Counted from the first letter of the stretch, positions 53,781 to 63,976 are shown. The stretch: DNA of 64,000 bases from Bacillus sp. SORGH_AS_0510 (GCF_030818775.1 NZ_JAUTAU010000001.1:1678001-1742000); one strand, 5' to 3'. Notes: generated by a model from the letters alone, not told the origin. Program-made: numbers and translations.

Positions 53781-54830
53781 ATGCAAGAAAAAATAGATTC
53801 AATTTTAAGAGCTGCGATCGAATACAAGGCCTCCGATGTACATCTAACAGTAGGAGTACCGCCGGTCATGCGTATCAATGGTGATTTAAGAAGATACGGT
53901 TCAGAACCATTGCTTCCAGTTGATACCGAGGGAATGGCACAAGCCATTATCCCAGAAAACCTTTGGGATCATTTTAAGGAAAAAGGTGAACTGGATTTCT
54001 CCTATGGTGTTCCAGGAAGCTCACGATTCCGTGTTAATGCCTATCACCAGAGAAAAAGCGTTTCATTAGCCTTAAGGGTCGTGGCCTCAAAAGTCCCTTC
54101 AATTGAGGAATTAGATTTACCTGAAATAATCCCTAAATTAGTAGAAAAACCTCAAGGGCTTATCCTTGTTACCGGACCAACTGGTAGTGGTAAATCCACA
54201 ACCCTTGCTTCAATGATTGATTATATGAACCGTACCATGCGGAAGCATATTATTACTCTTGAAGATCCGATTGAATACTTGCATCGTCATGGAAACTCAA
54301 TTATTGACCAACGTGAAGTTGGTTTTGATACAAGCAATTATGCCAGTGGTTTAAAAGCCGCTCTCCGTCAAGATCCTGATGTTATTCTTGTTGGAGAGAT
54401 GCGTGATTTGGAGACAATGTCTATTGCGATTACTGCTGCAGAAACTGGCCATCTTGTACTAGGTACGCTTCATACTTCAAGTGCACCTACCACAATTAAC
54501 AGGATTATTGACGTTTTTCCATCTGCTCAGCAGCCACAAATACGTATTCAATTAGCTTCGGTATTGGTAGGTGTTATTTCTCAGCGTTTATTCCCAACTG
54601 CAGATAAAAAGGGAAGAAAAGCTGCTACGGAAATTCTGGTTAATAACGCAGCGATTGCAAACTTAATCAGAAATGAGAAAATCCATCAAATTCAAAGTAC
54701 AATACAAACCTCACGTGCCCAAGGCATGCACACACTTGAAATGAGTATCAGAGACCTAATTGATCGGAATGTGATACAAAAGGAAGCAGCTTCACAATAC
54801 CTACAAGAAAAGATGATGATGAATGGCTAG
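53781..54830 (+). CDS. pilT: Pilus retraction ATPase PilT
   Basis: 349 residues. Disassembles pili and drives twitching and uptake in other bacteria. Walker A GPTGSGKS at 132-139, VGEMRDLETMSIAITAAETGH, and the C-terminal AIANLIRNEK, close to the PilT-specific AIRNLIRE motif. Family length about 345. ATG at 53781 with AGGAGAT upstream; overlaps pilC by 8 bp. Competence pseudopilus loci of Bacilli lack it, so this locus encodes a retractable pilus. Confidence 0.93.
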   Translation: MQEKIDSILRAAIEYKASDVHLTVGVPPVMRINGDLRRYGSEPLLPVDTEGMAQAIIPENLWDHFKEKGELDFSYGVPGSSRFRVNAYHQRKSVSLALRVVASKVPSIEELDLPEIIPKLVEKPQGLILVTGPTGSGKSTTLASMIDYMNRTMRKHIITLEDPIEYLHRHGNSIIDQREVGFDTSNYASGLKAALRQDPDVILVGEMRDLETMSIAITAAETGHLVLGTLHTSSAPTTINRIIDVFPSAQQPQIRIQLASVLVGVISQRLFPTADKKGRKAATEILVNNAAIANLIRNEKIHQIQSTIQTSRAQGMHTLEMSIRDLIDRNVIQKEAASQYLQEKMMMNG

Positions 54831-56040
54831 GTTTAAATATTCGGGTCGAGATCGAAGGGGGAAGCGCCAGGGTACTGTTACGGCTACATCTAAGCGGGAA
54901 GCCATGATGAAGCTGAAGGAAGAAGCAATAAGAGTTATAGAAATGAACGAAGTTCCTGAGACCTTATTCACGAGGGACATATCTATTGGTAATCCTGTTA
55001 AACTTCAGCACTTTGTCATTTATTTAAGGCAATTTTCGACATTAATTAAAGCAGGGGTAACGGTTGTGGAAGCCACTGCCATTCTAGCCTATCAGACTGA
55101 AAGTAAGGGACTAAAAAAGGCTTTGATTAGTGTCGAGCAGGAACTTCGTGAAGGGAATCCACTTTCTGATGCTGTTGCTAAGCATAAGAAAATTTTTACT
55201 CCGATGTTTATTAACATGGTAAAAGCAGGGGAAATCAGTGGTAACTTAGATGAAACTTTGGATCGATTAGCTGATCATTTTGAAAAACAGCATTATACAA
55301 TACAAAAGATTAAGTCAGCCCTATCATATCCAATTGCTGTTGGGATTATCGCCATAGCTGTTGTTATCTTTCTTCTTATTGCTGTAGTACCAACTTTTGT
55401 TTCAATGTTTGATGATATGGGTGGAGAGCTACCTGGCATTACTAAGTTTGTTCTTGCCGCTAGTGGCTTTATGCAATCATTTTGGTGGTTAGTGGCAGTA
55501 ATTATTTTGGGGTTTATAGTCTTATTCGCTTATTTGAAGAGCAATATGAAAACAAAGTATTATTTAGATTATATGTTATTAAGAATGCCTATCTTTGGAA
55601 AACTACTTCAAAAAGCTGCTCTCTCACGAATGATGAGAACATTAAGCTCTTTGTTTTCAAGCTCTGTTCCAATTCTCCAAGCGATGGCTATTGTAGAAAA
55701 AGTCGTTGAGAATGAGGTGCTTTCAAAGGTAATACGAGAATCTCGAGATTCTCTCGAAAAGGGGCGTTCAATGACTGAACCCATGCAAAAACACTGGGCA
55801 TTTCCACCACTTGTAACTCAAATGATAGCAATAGGAGAAGAAACGGGTGCATTAGATGCTATGTTATCTAAAATAGCTGAATTCTATGAGAAGGAAGTAG
55901 AAACAGGGACAGATCAATTAAAATCTTTAATAGAACCAATAATGATTGTCCTCCTAGCTGGACTGGTGGGTACAATTGTAACTTCAATTATGGTTCCGAT
56001 GTTCAGCATGTTCGACCAATTTCAACAAATGAATCAGTAA
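54823..56040 (+). CDS. pilC: Type IV pilus inner membrane platform protein PilC
   Basis: 405 residues, GspF family. Two GspF domains (about 65-190 and 270-395) with three membrane helices (IAVGIIAIAVVIFLLIAVVP; WWLVAVIILGFIVLFAYL; IMIVLLAGLVGTIVTSIMV). Typical FSTLIKAGVTVVEA and GEETGALDAML segments. The start overlaps pilT by 8 bp. It completes the motor with PilB and PilT. Confidence 0.93.
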   Translation: MARFKYSGRDRRGKRQGTVTATSKREAMMKLKEEAIRVIEMNEVPETLFTRDISIGNPVKLQHFVIYLRQFSTLIKAGVTVVEATAILAYQTESKGLKKALISVEQELREGNPLSDAVAKHKKIFTPMFINMVKAGEISGNLDETLDRLADHFEKQHYTIQKIKSALSYPIAVGIIAIAVVIFLLIAVVPTFVSMFDDMGGELPGITKFVLAASGFMQSFWWLVAVIILGFIVLFAYLKSNMKTKYYLDYMLLRMPIFGKLLQKAALSRMMRTLSSLFSSSVPILQAMAIVEKVVENEVLSKVIRESRDSLEKGRSMTEPMQKHWAFPPLVTQMIAIGEETGALDAMLSKIAEFYEKEVETGTDQLKSLIEPIMIVLLAGLVGTIVTSIMVPMFSMFDQFQQMNQ

Positions 56041-56095
56041 GTGACAAGAAAAGAAAATAGTAGATGAAAAATGACAAAATACCAAAAGATTCTCT

Positions 56096-56124
56096 TTTCA
56101 ATAGATTGTAAATTAATGTATACT
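56096..56124 (+). promoter_or_regulatory. Promoter of the major pilin gene
   Basis: TTTCAA at 56096-56101, 17-bp spacer, TATACT at 56119-56124. A small hairpin GGTTC-ATA-GAACC lies in the leader at 56143-56155 and could protect the mRNA 5' end. This separates pilin expression from the motor genes. Confidence 0.55.
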
Positions 56125-56173
56125 AACAGAGACAATATTACTAGGTTCATAGAACCATAAGGGAGATGGAAGT

Positions 56174-56698
56174 ATGGTTAATAAGCTAAAAAATAAGCTT
56201 AAAGAACAAAAAGGATTTACTCTTATTGAATTGCTTGCAGTTATTGTTATTTTAGGGATTATTGCTGCAATTGCTATTCCTTCAATTATGGGACTAATTG
56301 ATAATACAAAGAAAGATGCACATGTCGCGACTGCAAAGCAAATGGTGAATTCTGCTAGAATGGCTGTTGCATCAAATGGTGATTTACAAAAAACAGGTTC
56401 CCATGTTTTAACTATGGGTTACTTAGTAAAAGAGGGATATTTGGAAAAAGTTGATGATCCAAGTGGAACTGGTTACTTACAAGGTGTGGAAACACTTGAC
56501 CCTGCTGCTGCAACTACTTTTTCTTATGTTTCAATTACTAATGGAAAAGTAACTGGGGTATATCTAGTAAATAATGAGATTAAGATCGACGAACATGGAA
56601 CTGCGGAAAGTGGTACGTCTGGTCAACCGGGTTATACAGCTGCGGTACCATTTAGTATTAAAGATATTGATAGAAGCAGTGTAGTACCTAAAAATTAA
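56174..56698 (+). CDS. Major type IV prepilin
   Basis: 174 residues. Leader MVNKLKNKLKEQKG (14 residues) cleaved before Phe15; mature FTLIELLAVIVILGIIAAIAIP has Glu at +5. The polar domain (KDAHVATAKQMVNSARMAV through SIKDIDRSSVVPKN) has no cysteine, unlike many Gram-negative pilins. ATG at 56174 with GGGAGATGG upstream. The single prepilin in the forward operon, with its own promoter, so predicted to be the major subunit. Confidence 0.88.
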   Translation: MVNKLKNKLKEQKGFTLIELLAVIVILGIIAAIAIPSIMGLIDNTKKDAHVATAKQMVNSARMAVASNGDLQKTGSHVLTMGYLVKEGYLEKVDDPSGTGYLQGVETLDPAAATTFSYVSITNGKVTGVYLVNNEIKIDEHGTAESGTSGQPGYTAAVPFSIKDIDRSSVVPKN

Positions 56699-56704
56699 TA
56701 ATAT

Positions 56705-57466
56705 ATGATTAATTTATTTTTCATTATCTTAATTTTTGGTATTACTTTAGGCTCCTTTTTTAATGTTGTAGGTCTACGAGTACCTTTAAAGAAGTCAATT
56801 GTAGCTCCACGTTCGGCTTGCCCAGCATGCGGCCATCAACTAAGACCCTACGAACTAATACCTGTTTTATCTTACATGCTTCAAAAAGGGAAATGCCGCG
56901 GCTGTCAGTCGCGGATTTCTCCTATATATCCGACTATGGAACTGCTTACAGGGATCCTGTTTGCTACTGCTCCATTAGTAGTTGGGTGGTCTAGTGAATT
57001 AGTCCTGGCTTTAACTCTCATTTCTATGTTTATGATTATCATAGTTTCAGATATTCACTATATGATCATCCCTGATAAAATTCTCATTTGGTTTGCAGGG
57101 ATTTTTTTATTTGAACGGATTATTTGGCCGTTAGCGCCGTGGTGGGATAGTTTAATTGGTGCCGTGACCGGCTTTGTACTCCTACTCGTTATCGCACTTG
57201 TCAGCAAAGGCGGCATGGGCTTTGGAGATGTGAAACTATATGCTTTACTAGGATTTATCTTAGGCTTTAAACTAGTCTTAATGTCCTTTTTTCTTTCGAC
57301 ATTATACGGTGCTGTTATCGGAGGATTAGCATTGTTGTTTAGAATTGTCAAAAGGCGTCAGCCGATTCCTTTTGGACCATTTATTGCAGCGGGAACCTTG
57401 TCCGCTTATTATTGGGGATCGGAAATAATCGAACTTTATTTACGTTTTCTTAACCAAGGATTTTAA
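56705..57466 (+). CDS. pilD: Prepilin peptidase PilD/ComC
   Basis: 253 residues. Aspartic membrane protease that cleaves and N-methylates prepilins. Zinc-type cysteine pairs Cys39/Cys42 and Cys64/Cys67, catalytic Asp116 (SDIHYMI) and Asp175 (GFGDVKL), and about eight membrane helices. It occupies the folC-maf interval where B. subtilis has comC, so it may also process competence pseudopilins. Starts 6 bp after the pilin gene, and no Shine-Dalgarno sequence is visible; coupling to pilin translation is likely. Confidence 0.93.
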   Translation: MINLFFIILIFGITLGSFFNVVGLRVPLKKSIVAPRSACPACGHQLRPYELIPVLSYMLQKGKCRGCQSRISPIYPTMELLTGILFATAPLVVGWSSELVLALTLISMFMIIIVSDIHYMIIPDKILIWFAGIFLFERIIWPLAPWWDSLIGAVTGFVLLLVIALVSKGGMGFGDVKLYALLGFILGFKLVLMSFFLSTLYGAVIGGLALLFRIVKRRQPIPFGPFIAAGTLSAYYWGSEIIELYLRFLNQGF

Positions 57467-57482
57467 TTAAGGGGTTTTTTAC

Positions 57483-58469
57483 ATGGCGTTTTCCCTCTTT
57501 TCATCCAAAAACCGAATAATTAATCTAGTCCTAAATGATCACTCTATTCGCTATGTGGAATTAAAACAATCGAATCCCCCATCTGCTCAAAAATGGGGCG
57601 AGCGTTTCCTACCGCCGGGAATTATTTACGACGGGAAAATTGTTGATATCGATTCGTTAGCGAACATTTTGGATGAATGTATCGATGAATGGAAAATTCA
57701 ACGGCGACAAATCCGCTTTGTTGTACCAGATCAACTGGTCATTATCCGTAAGGTTTCCGTACCTGCAGAGATACAAGATGATGAAATGAAGGGGTATTTA
57801 TATTTAGAGCTTGGTTCTAGTATTCACTTACCATTTGAAGAACCAATATTTGATTATTACCCACTTTCACAAAATGAAAAAACAAAAGATCTTCTTTTAT
57901 TTGCTGCCCCAGAACAATATGTGATGGAATATGCAGATCTATTTTCCAGTATCAAGCTACTGCCTGTCGCAGCGGATATATCTCCGTTAGCTTTATATCG
58001 CTTGTACCACCAGCTTGGCTATGGAAATGAAGATGAGATTCTTTTTACCATTCAATTTGATTTAACTAGTGTGAATTTGTGTGTGTTTGAAGGAACTGTT
58101 CCTGTCGTCATGCGTCCATTTGCCTTACCGTTTAATCTAGACCATTGGGAAGTCCGTCGTGATCATATGGGAGTTATGGACCTCAAATATACTGGGGAAG
58201 CAGATGAACTAGTAATCCAGCTTGAAGAAATTTTAAAAGAATTAAGCCAGCTGTTAGATTTTTATCGCTATGCTTTAAACAATCAGAAACATGATATTTC
58301 TAAATTTCTATTAGTTGGCGACCATCCGATGATCCAGGCAGTAACGGATGAATTGAAAGAGAGATTTGAAACGACTGTTGAACGGTTGACGCTTAATCCA
58401 CAATCAAAAGGAAGCGTACCTGCTAATCTATTACTACCTTTAGGTCTCGCATTAAAAGAGGTGAAATAA
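57483..58469 (+). CDS. pilM: Type IV pilus assembly protein PilM
   Basis: 328 residues. Actin-like ATPase fold, cytoplasmic, binds the N-terminus of PilN. Seen: LVLNDHSIRYVELKQ at the N-terminus, RFVVPDQLVIIRKVSVP, DISPLALYRLYHQLGY and FLLVGDHPMIQAVTDEL. Starts 16 bp after pilD with AAGGGG upstream. Its stop and the pilN start share a base (TAATG). Confidence 0.85.
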   Translation: MAFSLFSSKNRIINLVLNDHSIRYVELKQSNPPSAQKWGERFLPPGIIYDGKIVDIDSLANILDECIDEWKIQRRQIRFVVPDQLVIIRKVSVPAEIQDDEMKGYLYLELGSSIHLPFEEPIFDYYPLSQNEKTKDLLLFAAPEQYVMEYADLFSSIKLLPVAADISPLALYRLYHQLGYGNEDEILFTIQFDLTSVNLCVFEGTVPVVMRPFALPFNLDHWEVRRDHMGVMDLKYTGEADELVIQLEEILKELSQLLDFYRYALNNQKHDISKFLLVGDHPMIQAVTDELKERFETTVERLTLNPQSKGSVPANLLLPLGLALKEVK

Positions 58470-59290
58470 TGCTAGTAGAAATTAACCTGCTACCCCAGAA
58501 GGAACCCAAAAAATATAGTTTTATCATAGTGCTTGCAGGATTACTGGTATTATTCATCCTCGTTGGTGGATATTATTTTTGGCAGTCTCAAACTATCAAC
58601 GATGAAATGACCTCTTTAGATAATCAAATCGCAATGACCAAGAAGATTGCTGAAAAAGAACAGCAAAACAGTGAAACAGCGGCATCATCTAATTCGGTTA
58701 GTCAATTAAAAAGTGCCATTGAGTGGGCAAGTGATTATCCGCTTCAAACGGTACCAGTTATGCAGCATTTAACATCATTGCTGCCAGAACGTGGATTTAT
58801 CCAATCCTTTGCTTATACAGAAGCGGGAACTGTTACACTTACCGTTCAATTTGATAGTGCGAGAGAGGCTGCTTACTTTTTGGATAGTTTACATGAGTCA
58901 AAATGGATTGAAGACGCCAGCCTGAACTCACTATCAACGACACAATCGGAATCAGAAACTACTGCTGCAAGTACTACTGCAGCTTCAAATAGCACAGCAA
59001 CATCTACGAATACGACAACGAGTGCTAACCAGACAACACCAGGTACAACAACGCTTGATAGTCCAAACAATACGACAGCAGTTGGTACAACCAACCAAAC
59101 GTCTCAAAACAACACAACAACTACAACCAATCAGACAACAGTAACAACTACAACAACTGCAACTACAAAATCTTCAACCAACTATCTTCCACGTTATACA
59201 GGACAGTTTGAAATCAAGTTTAACAAGGAAGAGATTAAGAAAAGCACCAAGAAGGGCAAGAAGGATGGGGAAGGAGTGAAAGGCTCATGA
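58469..59290 (+). CDS. pilN: PilN-like pilus assembly protein with Thr/Asn-rich linker
   Basis: 273 residues. N-terminal VEINLLPQKEPKK is the PilM-binding motif (INLLP) of PilN, followed by one membrane helix (about 17-40), a periplasm-side domain, and a low-complexity region rich in Thr, Asn and Ser at about 150-230. The end is strongly basic (KKSTKKGKKDGEG). The linker is much longer than in proteobacterial PilN. Overlaps pilO-like by 4 bp. Confidence 0.8.
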   Translation: MLVEINLLPQKEPKKYSFIIVLAGLLVLFILVGGYYFWQSQTINDEMTSLDNQIAMTKKIAEKEQQNSETAASSNSVSQLKSAIEWASDYPLQTVPVMQHLTSLLPERGFIQSFAYTEAGTVTLTVQFDSAREAAYFLDSLHESKWIEDASLNSLSTTQSESETTAASTTAASNSTATSTNTTTSANQTTPGTTTLDSPNNTTAVGTTNQTSQNNTTTTTNQTTVTTTTTATTKSSTNYLPRYTGQFEIKFNKEEIKKSTKKGKKDGEGVKGS

Positions 59291-60072
59291 GGCTTTATCT
59301 CTCTAAAAAACACAAATTGATTGTAGCAGTCGGAGTCCTTTTGCTAGTGTTACTCATTGTTTATGCTCAATTCTTTTCGTTAAATCCTCTGAAGTCTGAT
59401 TTAGGAACAAAACAGCAGGAATTAAAGTCTGAGCAAAAGTTGTTGGATATTGTCAGTCAAAAAAAGGCGGCATCGGCTAAATCGACAACTGTTGATACAA
59501 AAGAGCTCCAAAAGAAACTTCCTGTGGGGCCACTCCAAGAACAGTTTATTCTTGATCTTGAAAAAGCAGAGGCAGTTTCTAATAGTCAGATTACTTCTAT
59601 GGGTTTTAGTAAGGATGCGGATGTTGCGGTTACAACCGACCCGGCATCGCAAAATACCAATGCCGGCCAAACGACCACAACAAACACAACACAAACAACT
59701 GCGGCCGATCCAAATGCAGCAACTCAACCTGGGCAACCGGCAACAACACCTGTTCCAACAGGATTGAAGAAAATGACTGTCCAATTGAGTGTGGAATCAC
59801 CGAAATATGAGGACTTAGAGAAGTTTATCGAAACGTTGGAATCCTTACAGCGGTTAGTAGTAGTTGAGGCGATTACTTACTCAGGTGGGCAAGAAATTAC
59901 CAGTCTGAGTCAAGAAGATGCACCGATTAGCTACAGCCTAACAGTTTCTGCTTTCTATATGCCGACTCTAGCTGATTTAGCGGCAGAACAGCCTACCATT
60001 GATGCACCTGCCCCAGCGGGTAAGGATAACCCGTTAAGTCAGTTTCCATCAACCGCTACAACGCAACCTTAA
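59287..60072 (+). CDS. pilO: PilO-like protein with Thr/Gln-rich insert
   Basis: 261 residues. One membrane helix near the N-terminus (KLIVAVGVLLLVLLIVYAQF), a short coiled coil, an insert rich in T, Q, N and A at about 115-155, then a ferredoxin-like C-terminal region (MTVQLSVESPKYEDLEKFIETLE). Order after pilN, size and topology fit PilO, but sequence conservation in this family is low. Starts in an ATGA overlap with pilN and is followed by a strong terminator. Confidence 0.68.
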   Translation: MRLYLSKKHKLIVAVGVLLLVLLIVYAQFFSLNPLKSDLGTKQQELKSEQKLLDIVSQKKAASAKSTTVDTKELQKKLPVGPLQEQFILDLEKAEAVSNSQITSMGFSKDADVAVTTDPASQNTNAGQTTTTNTTQTTAADPNAATQPGQPATTPVPTGLKKMTVQLSVESPKYEDLEKFIETLESLQRLVVVEAITYSGGQEITSLSQEDAPISYSLTVSAFYMPTLADLAAEQPTIDAPAPAGKDNPLSQFPSTATTQP

Positions 60073-60116
60073 TGAATAACTCGGCGAATTTACAAATAAT
60101 TTGACGAAAGTCTACG

Positions 60117-60152
60117 ATAACAAGACGACAAAAGTCTTGTTATTTTTTTTTG
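60117..60152 (+). terminator. Terminator of the pil operon
   Basis: ATAACAAGAC / GTCTTGTTAT perfect stem with T-run. It separates the pilus operon from spoIIB. Confidence 0.92.
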
Positions 60153-60204
60153 CGCATATGTTAGGATGAAACCAATTAGCTATCGTAAGAGAGGAGTACG
60201 AAAA

Positions 60205-61278
60205 GTGGACAAGCCTAACAAAGGCAATACAATTAAGATCAAGTTAAATGGAGAAAGTAAGGACTTCCTTGAAGAATCTCCAAAAATGGATAAGGAAGCA
60301 AAACCAGAAGAAACCACAAGAGTGATCAAAATAAAGCCAACCCCATCTGAATCGGACGGATTTTTAGAGACGGCTGCGGCTCAAGAGCCTGTCGATGAGA
60401 GCTTCGATTGGATTATTCCTGAATCCACTGAGAATGATATTGTCGAATACAAGATTGCTAGTAACACAAAGCCGAAGAAAAAAGATCCGATAAAAATCAC
60501 ATCCTTTTCTGCTAACAGCCTAAAGAAAAATGGCAGGCCACTAGGTTCCATCATAATTTCAACAACCTTTGCGATCCTCATTGGCTTAACCTTTGGGTTC
60601 TTTATGCTTAAGTTGGTGACAGAACCAAGTAAGAAGGTTACACTTGCGCCCCCTGTTACGGAAGAAGTAAGCGGTGGAACTGAAAAGAGCACATCCACAG
60701 GGAAAACCACGACCGCTGTTCTCGAACAATTAACCACCAACGTGATACAAGGAGGCGTCTTTTCCTCAAAGGACGGAGCAAAGGCGACAGCCGATCAAAT
60801 CACATCCAAGGGCATTCCCTCTCAATTAGTGGAAATGGACGGAAAGCAATATTTATTTATGGGTGTAGCAGATACCATAGCTACGGCGAAAACATTAGGG
60901 AACAAGTACAAAGAAAATGGGGTCCAAGAGGTGTTTGCCAAGCCTATATTAGTAGATGAAAAGAAGGTGGCTGATGTTTCGGAGAAGGAGAAGGCCTTTT
61001 TAGAAGCAGCACCGACTATGTACCAGGCACTATCTATTGTGACTTCAAGTGCACTAGTTACGAAGTCTATACCTGAAGAATCCACCAAGACATTGACTGC
61101 ATTAGGAGAGCAATTAAAGGTCAGTGGCTTAAAGAATGAGAACGTGAAGAAGCTTTATGCGGAATTAACTGCTGCCGATGAAAAAGTGAAGGACTTCCAA
61201 AAATCAAAGAGTGAGAAAAGCTTAAGTGCCGCCCAGCAGCACTTATTAAACTTCCTGTCTATCTATTACTCCATGTAA
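60205..61278 (+). CDS. spoIIB: Stage II sporulation protein SpoIIB-like
   Basis: 357 residues. In B. subtilis SpoIIB helps engulfment and septal localisation of the SpoIID-M-P complex. Basic, charged cytoplasmic N-terminus, one membrane helix (about 114-138, IIISTTFAILIGLTFGFFML), and a SPOR-like domain (about 177-250, GGVFSSKDGAKATADQITSK). GTG at 60205 with GAGGAG 8 bp upstream is preferred over ATG 60166, which lies near the pil terminator. The place between the comC slot and maf matches spoIIB of B. subtilis. Confidence 0.82.
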   Translation: MDKPNKGNTIKIKLNGESKDFLEESPKMDKEAKPEETTRVIKIKPTPSESDGFLETAAAQEPVDESFDWIIPESTENDIVEYKIASNTKPKKKDPIKITSFSANSLKKNGRPLGSIIISTTFAILIGLTFGFFMLKLVTEPSKKVTLAPPVTEEVSGGTEKSTSTGKTTTAVLEQLTTNVIQGGVFSSKDGAKATADQITSKGIPSQLVEMDGKQYLFMGVADTIATAKTLGNKYKENGVQEVFAKPILVDEKKVADVSEKEKAFLEAAPTMYQALSIVTSSALVTKSIPEESTKTLTALGEQLKVSGLKNENVKKLYAELTAADEKVKDFQKSKSEKSLSAAQQHLLNFLSIYYSM

Positions 61279-61322
61279 TCGACAAAAAAGCATATTTTCC
61301 GGGAAATGAGTTTGCCAACAAA

Positions 61323-61354
61323 AGTCTGTCCGAAAATAGGACAGGCTTTTTATC
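61323..61354 (+). terminator. Terminator after spoIIB
   Basis: AGTCTGTCC / GGACAGGCT stem with one G-T pair followed by TTTTTAT. Confidence 0.85.
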
Positions 61355-61487
61355 ATGACGATATTTCTAATGCATAATTTGACAGATTTCCTCAAAATTT
61401 AATGATATAAAAATTGTTTGCTTCTATAATTTCTGATAGGATTAAATTGTATCTCCCTAATGAAGCAAAAAAAGGTATGGTGATCAA

Positions 61488-62060
61488 ATGCAGAACCTCA
61501 TTTTAGCCTCTTCTTCTCCACGGCGAAAAGAACTTCTAGAAAATCTCCGCTTAACATTCGCAGTCTCTAGCAGTGAAGTTGACGAAAGCTTTGACCCCAC
61601 ACTCTCCCCAGAGGAAGTAGTAATGGAGTTAGCTGAGCGAAAGGCACAGGTTGTATTTAATGACAATCCGGATGCCTTTGTCATTGGTTCGGACACGATT
61701 GTCGTTGCGAATAATCAAATTTTAGGAAAGCCAGCTGATGAAGCAGAAGCCATTCGTGCGCTAAAAACTCTATCAGGTAGTCAGCATGAAGTGTTTACTG
61801 GTGTTTCAATTATGTTTCCAACAGGTAAAACCCGTTTCTATGAGAAAACAGAAGTTTGGTTTTGGGAGTTAACGGAGGACGAAATCCGTTCATATGTGAA
61901 AAGTGGTGAACCGCTCGATAAAGCAGGTGCCTATGGAATTCAGCAGCTCGGAAGTATGCTTGTCAAAAAAATAAATGGAGATTATTTTGCGGTTGTCGGT
62001 CTGCCGGTTGCAAGAACCGTTAGGGAATTACGTAAAGCAGGCTACCAGTTACCGTATTAA
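61488..62060 (+). CDS. maf: Maf-family nucleotide pyrophosphatase
   Basis: 190 residues. Hydrolyses dTTP, UTP and modified pyrimidine nucleotides; linked to septum inhibition in B. subtilis. Starts MQNLILASSSPRRKELL, the Maf signature; further GSDTIVV and AGAYGIQQLG segments. ATG at 61488 with AAAGGTATGG upstream. It is 39 bp before radC. Confidence 0.93.
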   Translation: MQNLILASSSPRRKELLENLRLTFAVSSSEVDESFDPTLSPEEVVMELAERKAQVVFNDNPDAFVIGSDTIVVANNQILGKPADEAEAIRALKTLSGSQHEVFTGVSIMFPTGKTRFYEKTEVWFWELTEDEIRSYVKSGEPLDKAGAYGIQQLGSMLVKKINGDYFAVVGLPVARTVRELRKAGYQLPY

Positions 62061-62099
62061 CTTTTTGTGCCTTAACTCCCGAATAAAGGGAGGAAAAAA

Positions 62100-62789
62100 A
62101 TGTCTACTGATACATTGATGATCCGTGATTTTCCACAGGATGAACGACCAAGGGAGCGTTTTATCCAACATGGCCCGCAAAGCTTATCTAATCATGAGCT
62201 CATTGCGATTCTGCTTCGAACAGGGACCAAGGATGAATCTGTCCTGCAATTATCCAATCGTCTGCTCAACCATTTTGAAGGCTTACGGCTATTAAAAGGA
62301 GCGACGTTAGAGGAAATCAAAGAAATTAAAGGGATTGGCTCAGCAAAGGCAATTCAAATTCTTGCAGCGGTAGAAATTGGCCGAAGGATTTCTAATCTAT
62401 CCTTTAATGATCGCTATGTGATTCGGTCACCAGAGGATGGAGCCAAGTATGTTATGAATGACATGCGCTTTTTATCTCAAGAGCATTTTGTTTGCTTATA
62501 TTTAAATACGAAGAACCAAGTCATTCATAAACAAACTGTTTTCATCGGCAGCTTAAATGCCTCCATTGTTCATCCGCGAGAAGTTTTTCGCGAGGCTTTA
62601 AAGCGCTCGGCTGCAAGCATCATTGCCCTGCATAATCATCCTAGCGGAGACCCTACACCAAGCCGCGAGGATATTGAAGTGACCAAGAGATTGGTTGAGT
62701 GCGGAAAGATTATTGGAATTGATCTCCTCGATCATTTAATCATTGGTGAAAATAAGTTTGTTAGTTTAAAGGAAAAAGGGTATTTATAA
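62100..62789 (+). CDS. radC: RadC family JAB-domain protein
   Basis: 229 residues. Helix-hairpin-helix region near the N-terminus (EIKGIGSAKAIQILAAVEIG), then the JAB/MPN metal-binding motif HNHPSGDPTPSRED. A DNA repair role is traditional but disputed; biochemical activity is unknown. ATG at 62100 with AAGGGAGG upstream. Same place as ysxA/radC of B. subtilis, upstream of mreB. Confidence 0.92.
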   Translation: MSTDTLMIRDFPQDERPRERFIQHGPQSLSNHELIAILLRTGTKDESVLQLSNRLLNHFEGLRLLKGATLEEIKEIKGIGSAKAIQILAAVEIGRRISNLSFNDRYVIRSPEDGAKYVMNDMRFLSQEHFVCLYLNTKNQVIHKQTVFIGSLNASIVHPREVFREALKRSAASIIALHNHPSGDPTPSREDIEVTKRLVECGKIIGIDLLDHLIIGENKFVSLKEKGYL

Positions 62790-62935
62790 CACTATTGTTT
62801 TATTTGACGTTACGATATAATATTAGTTATGATTTTTTAGGACTGCCTGTAACAGGCCCAATAAATAATTAGAAAAAAGACATGATAAGTAAGGCGATTA
62901 CCTGCCTATTGCTTTTTTGTATTTTGTATGTGTAG

Positions 62936-63976
<1,041 letters not shown>

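Noticed and set aside
60166-60204. Upstream ATG start for spoIIB
   Set aside because: No Shine-Dalgarno sequence at this ATG, while GTG 60205 has GAGGAG at ideal spacing.
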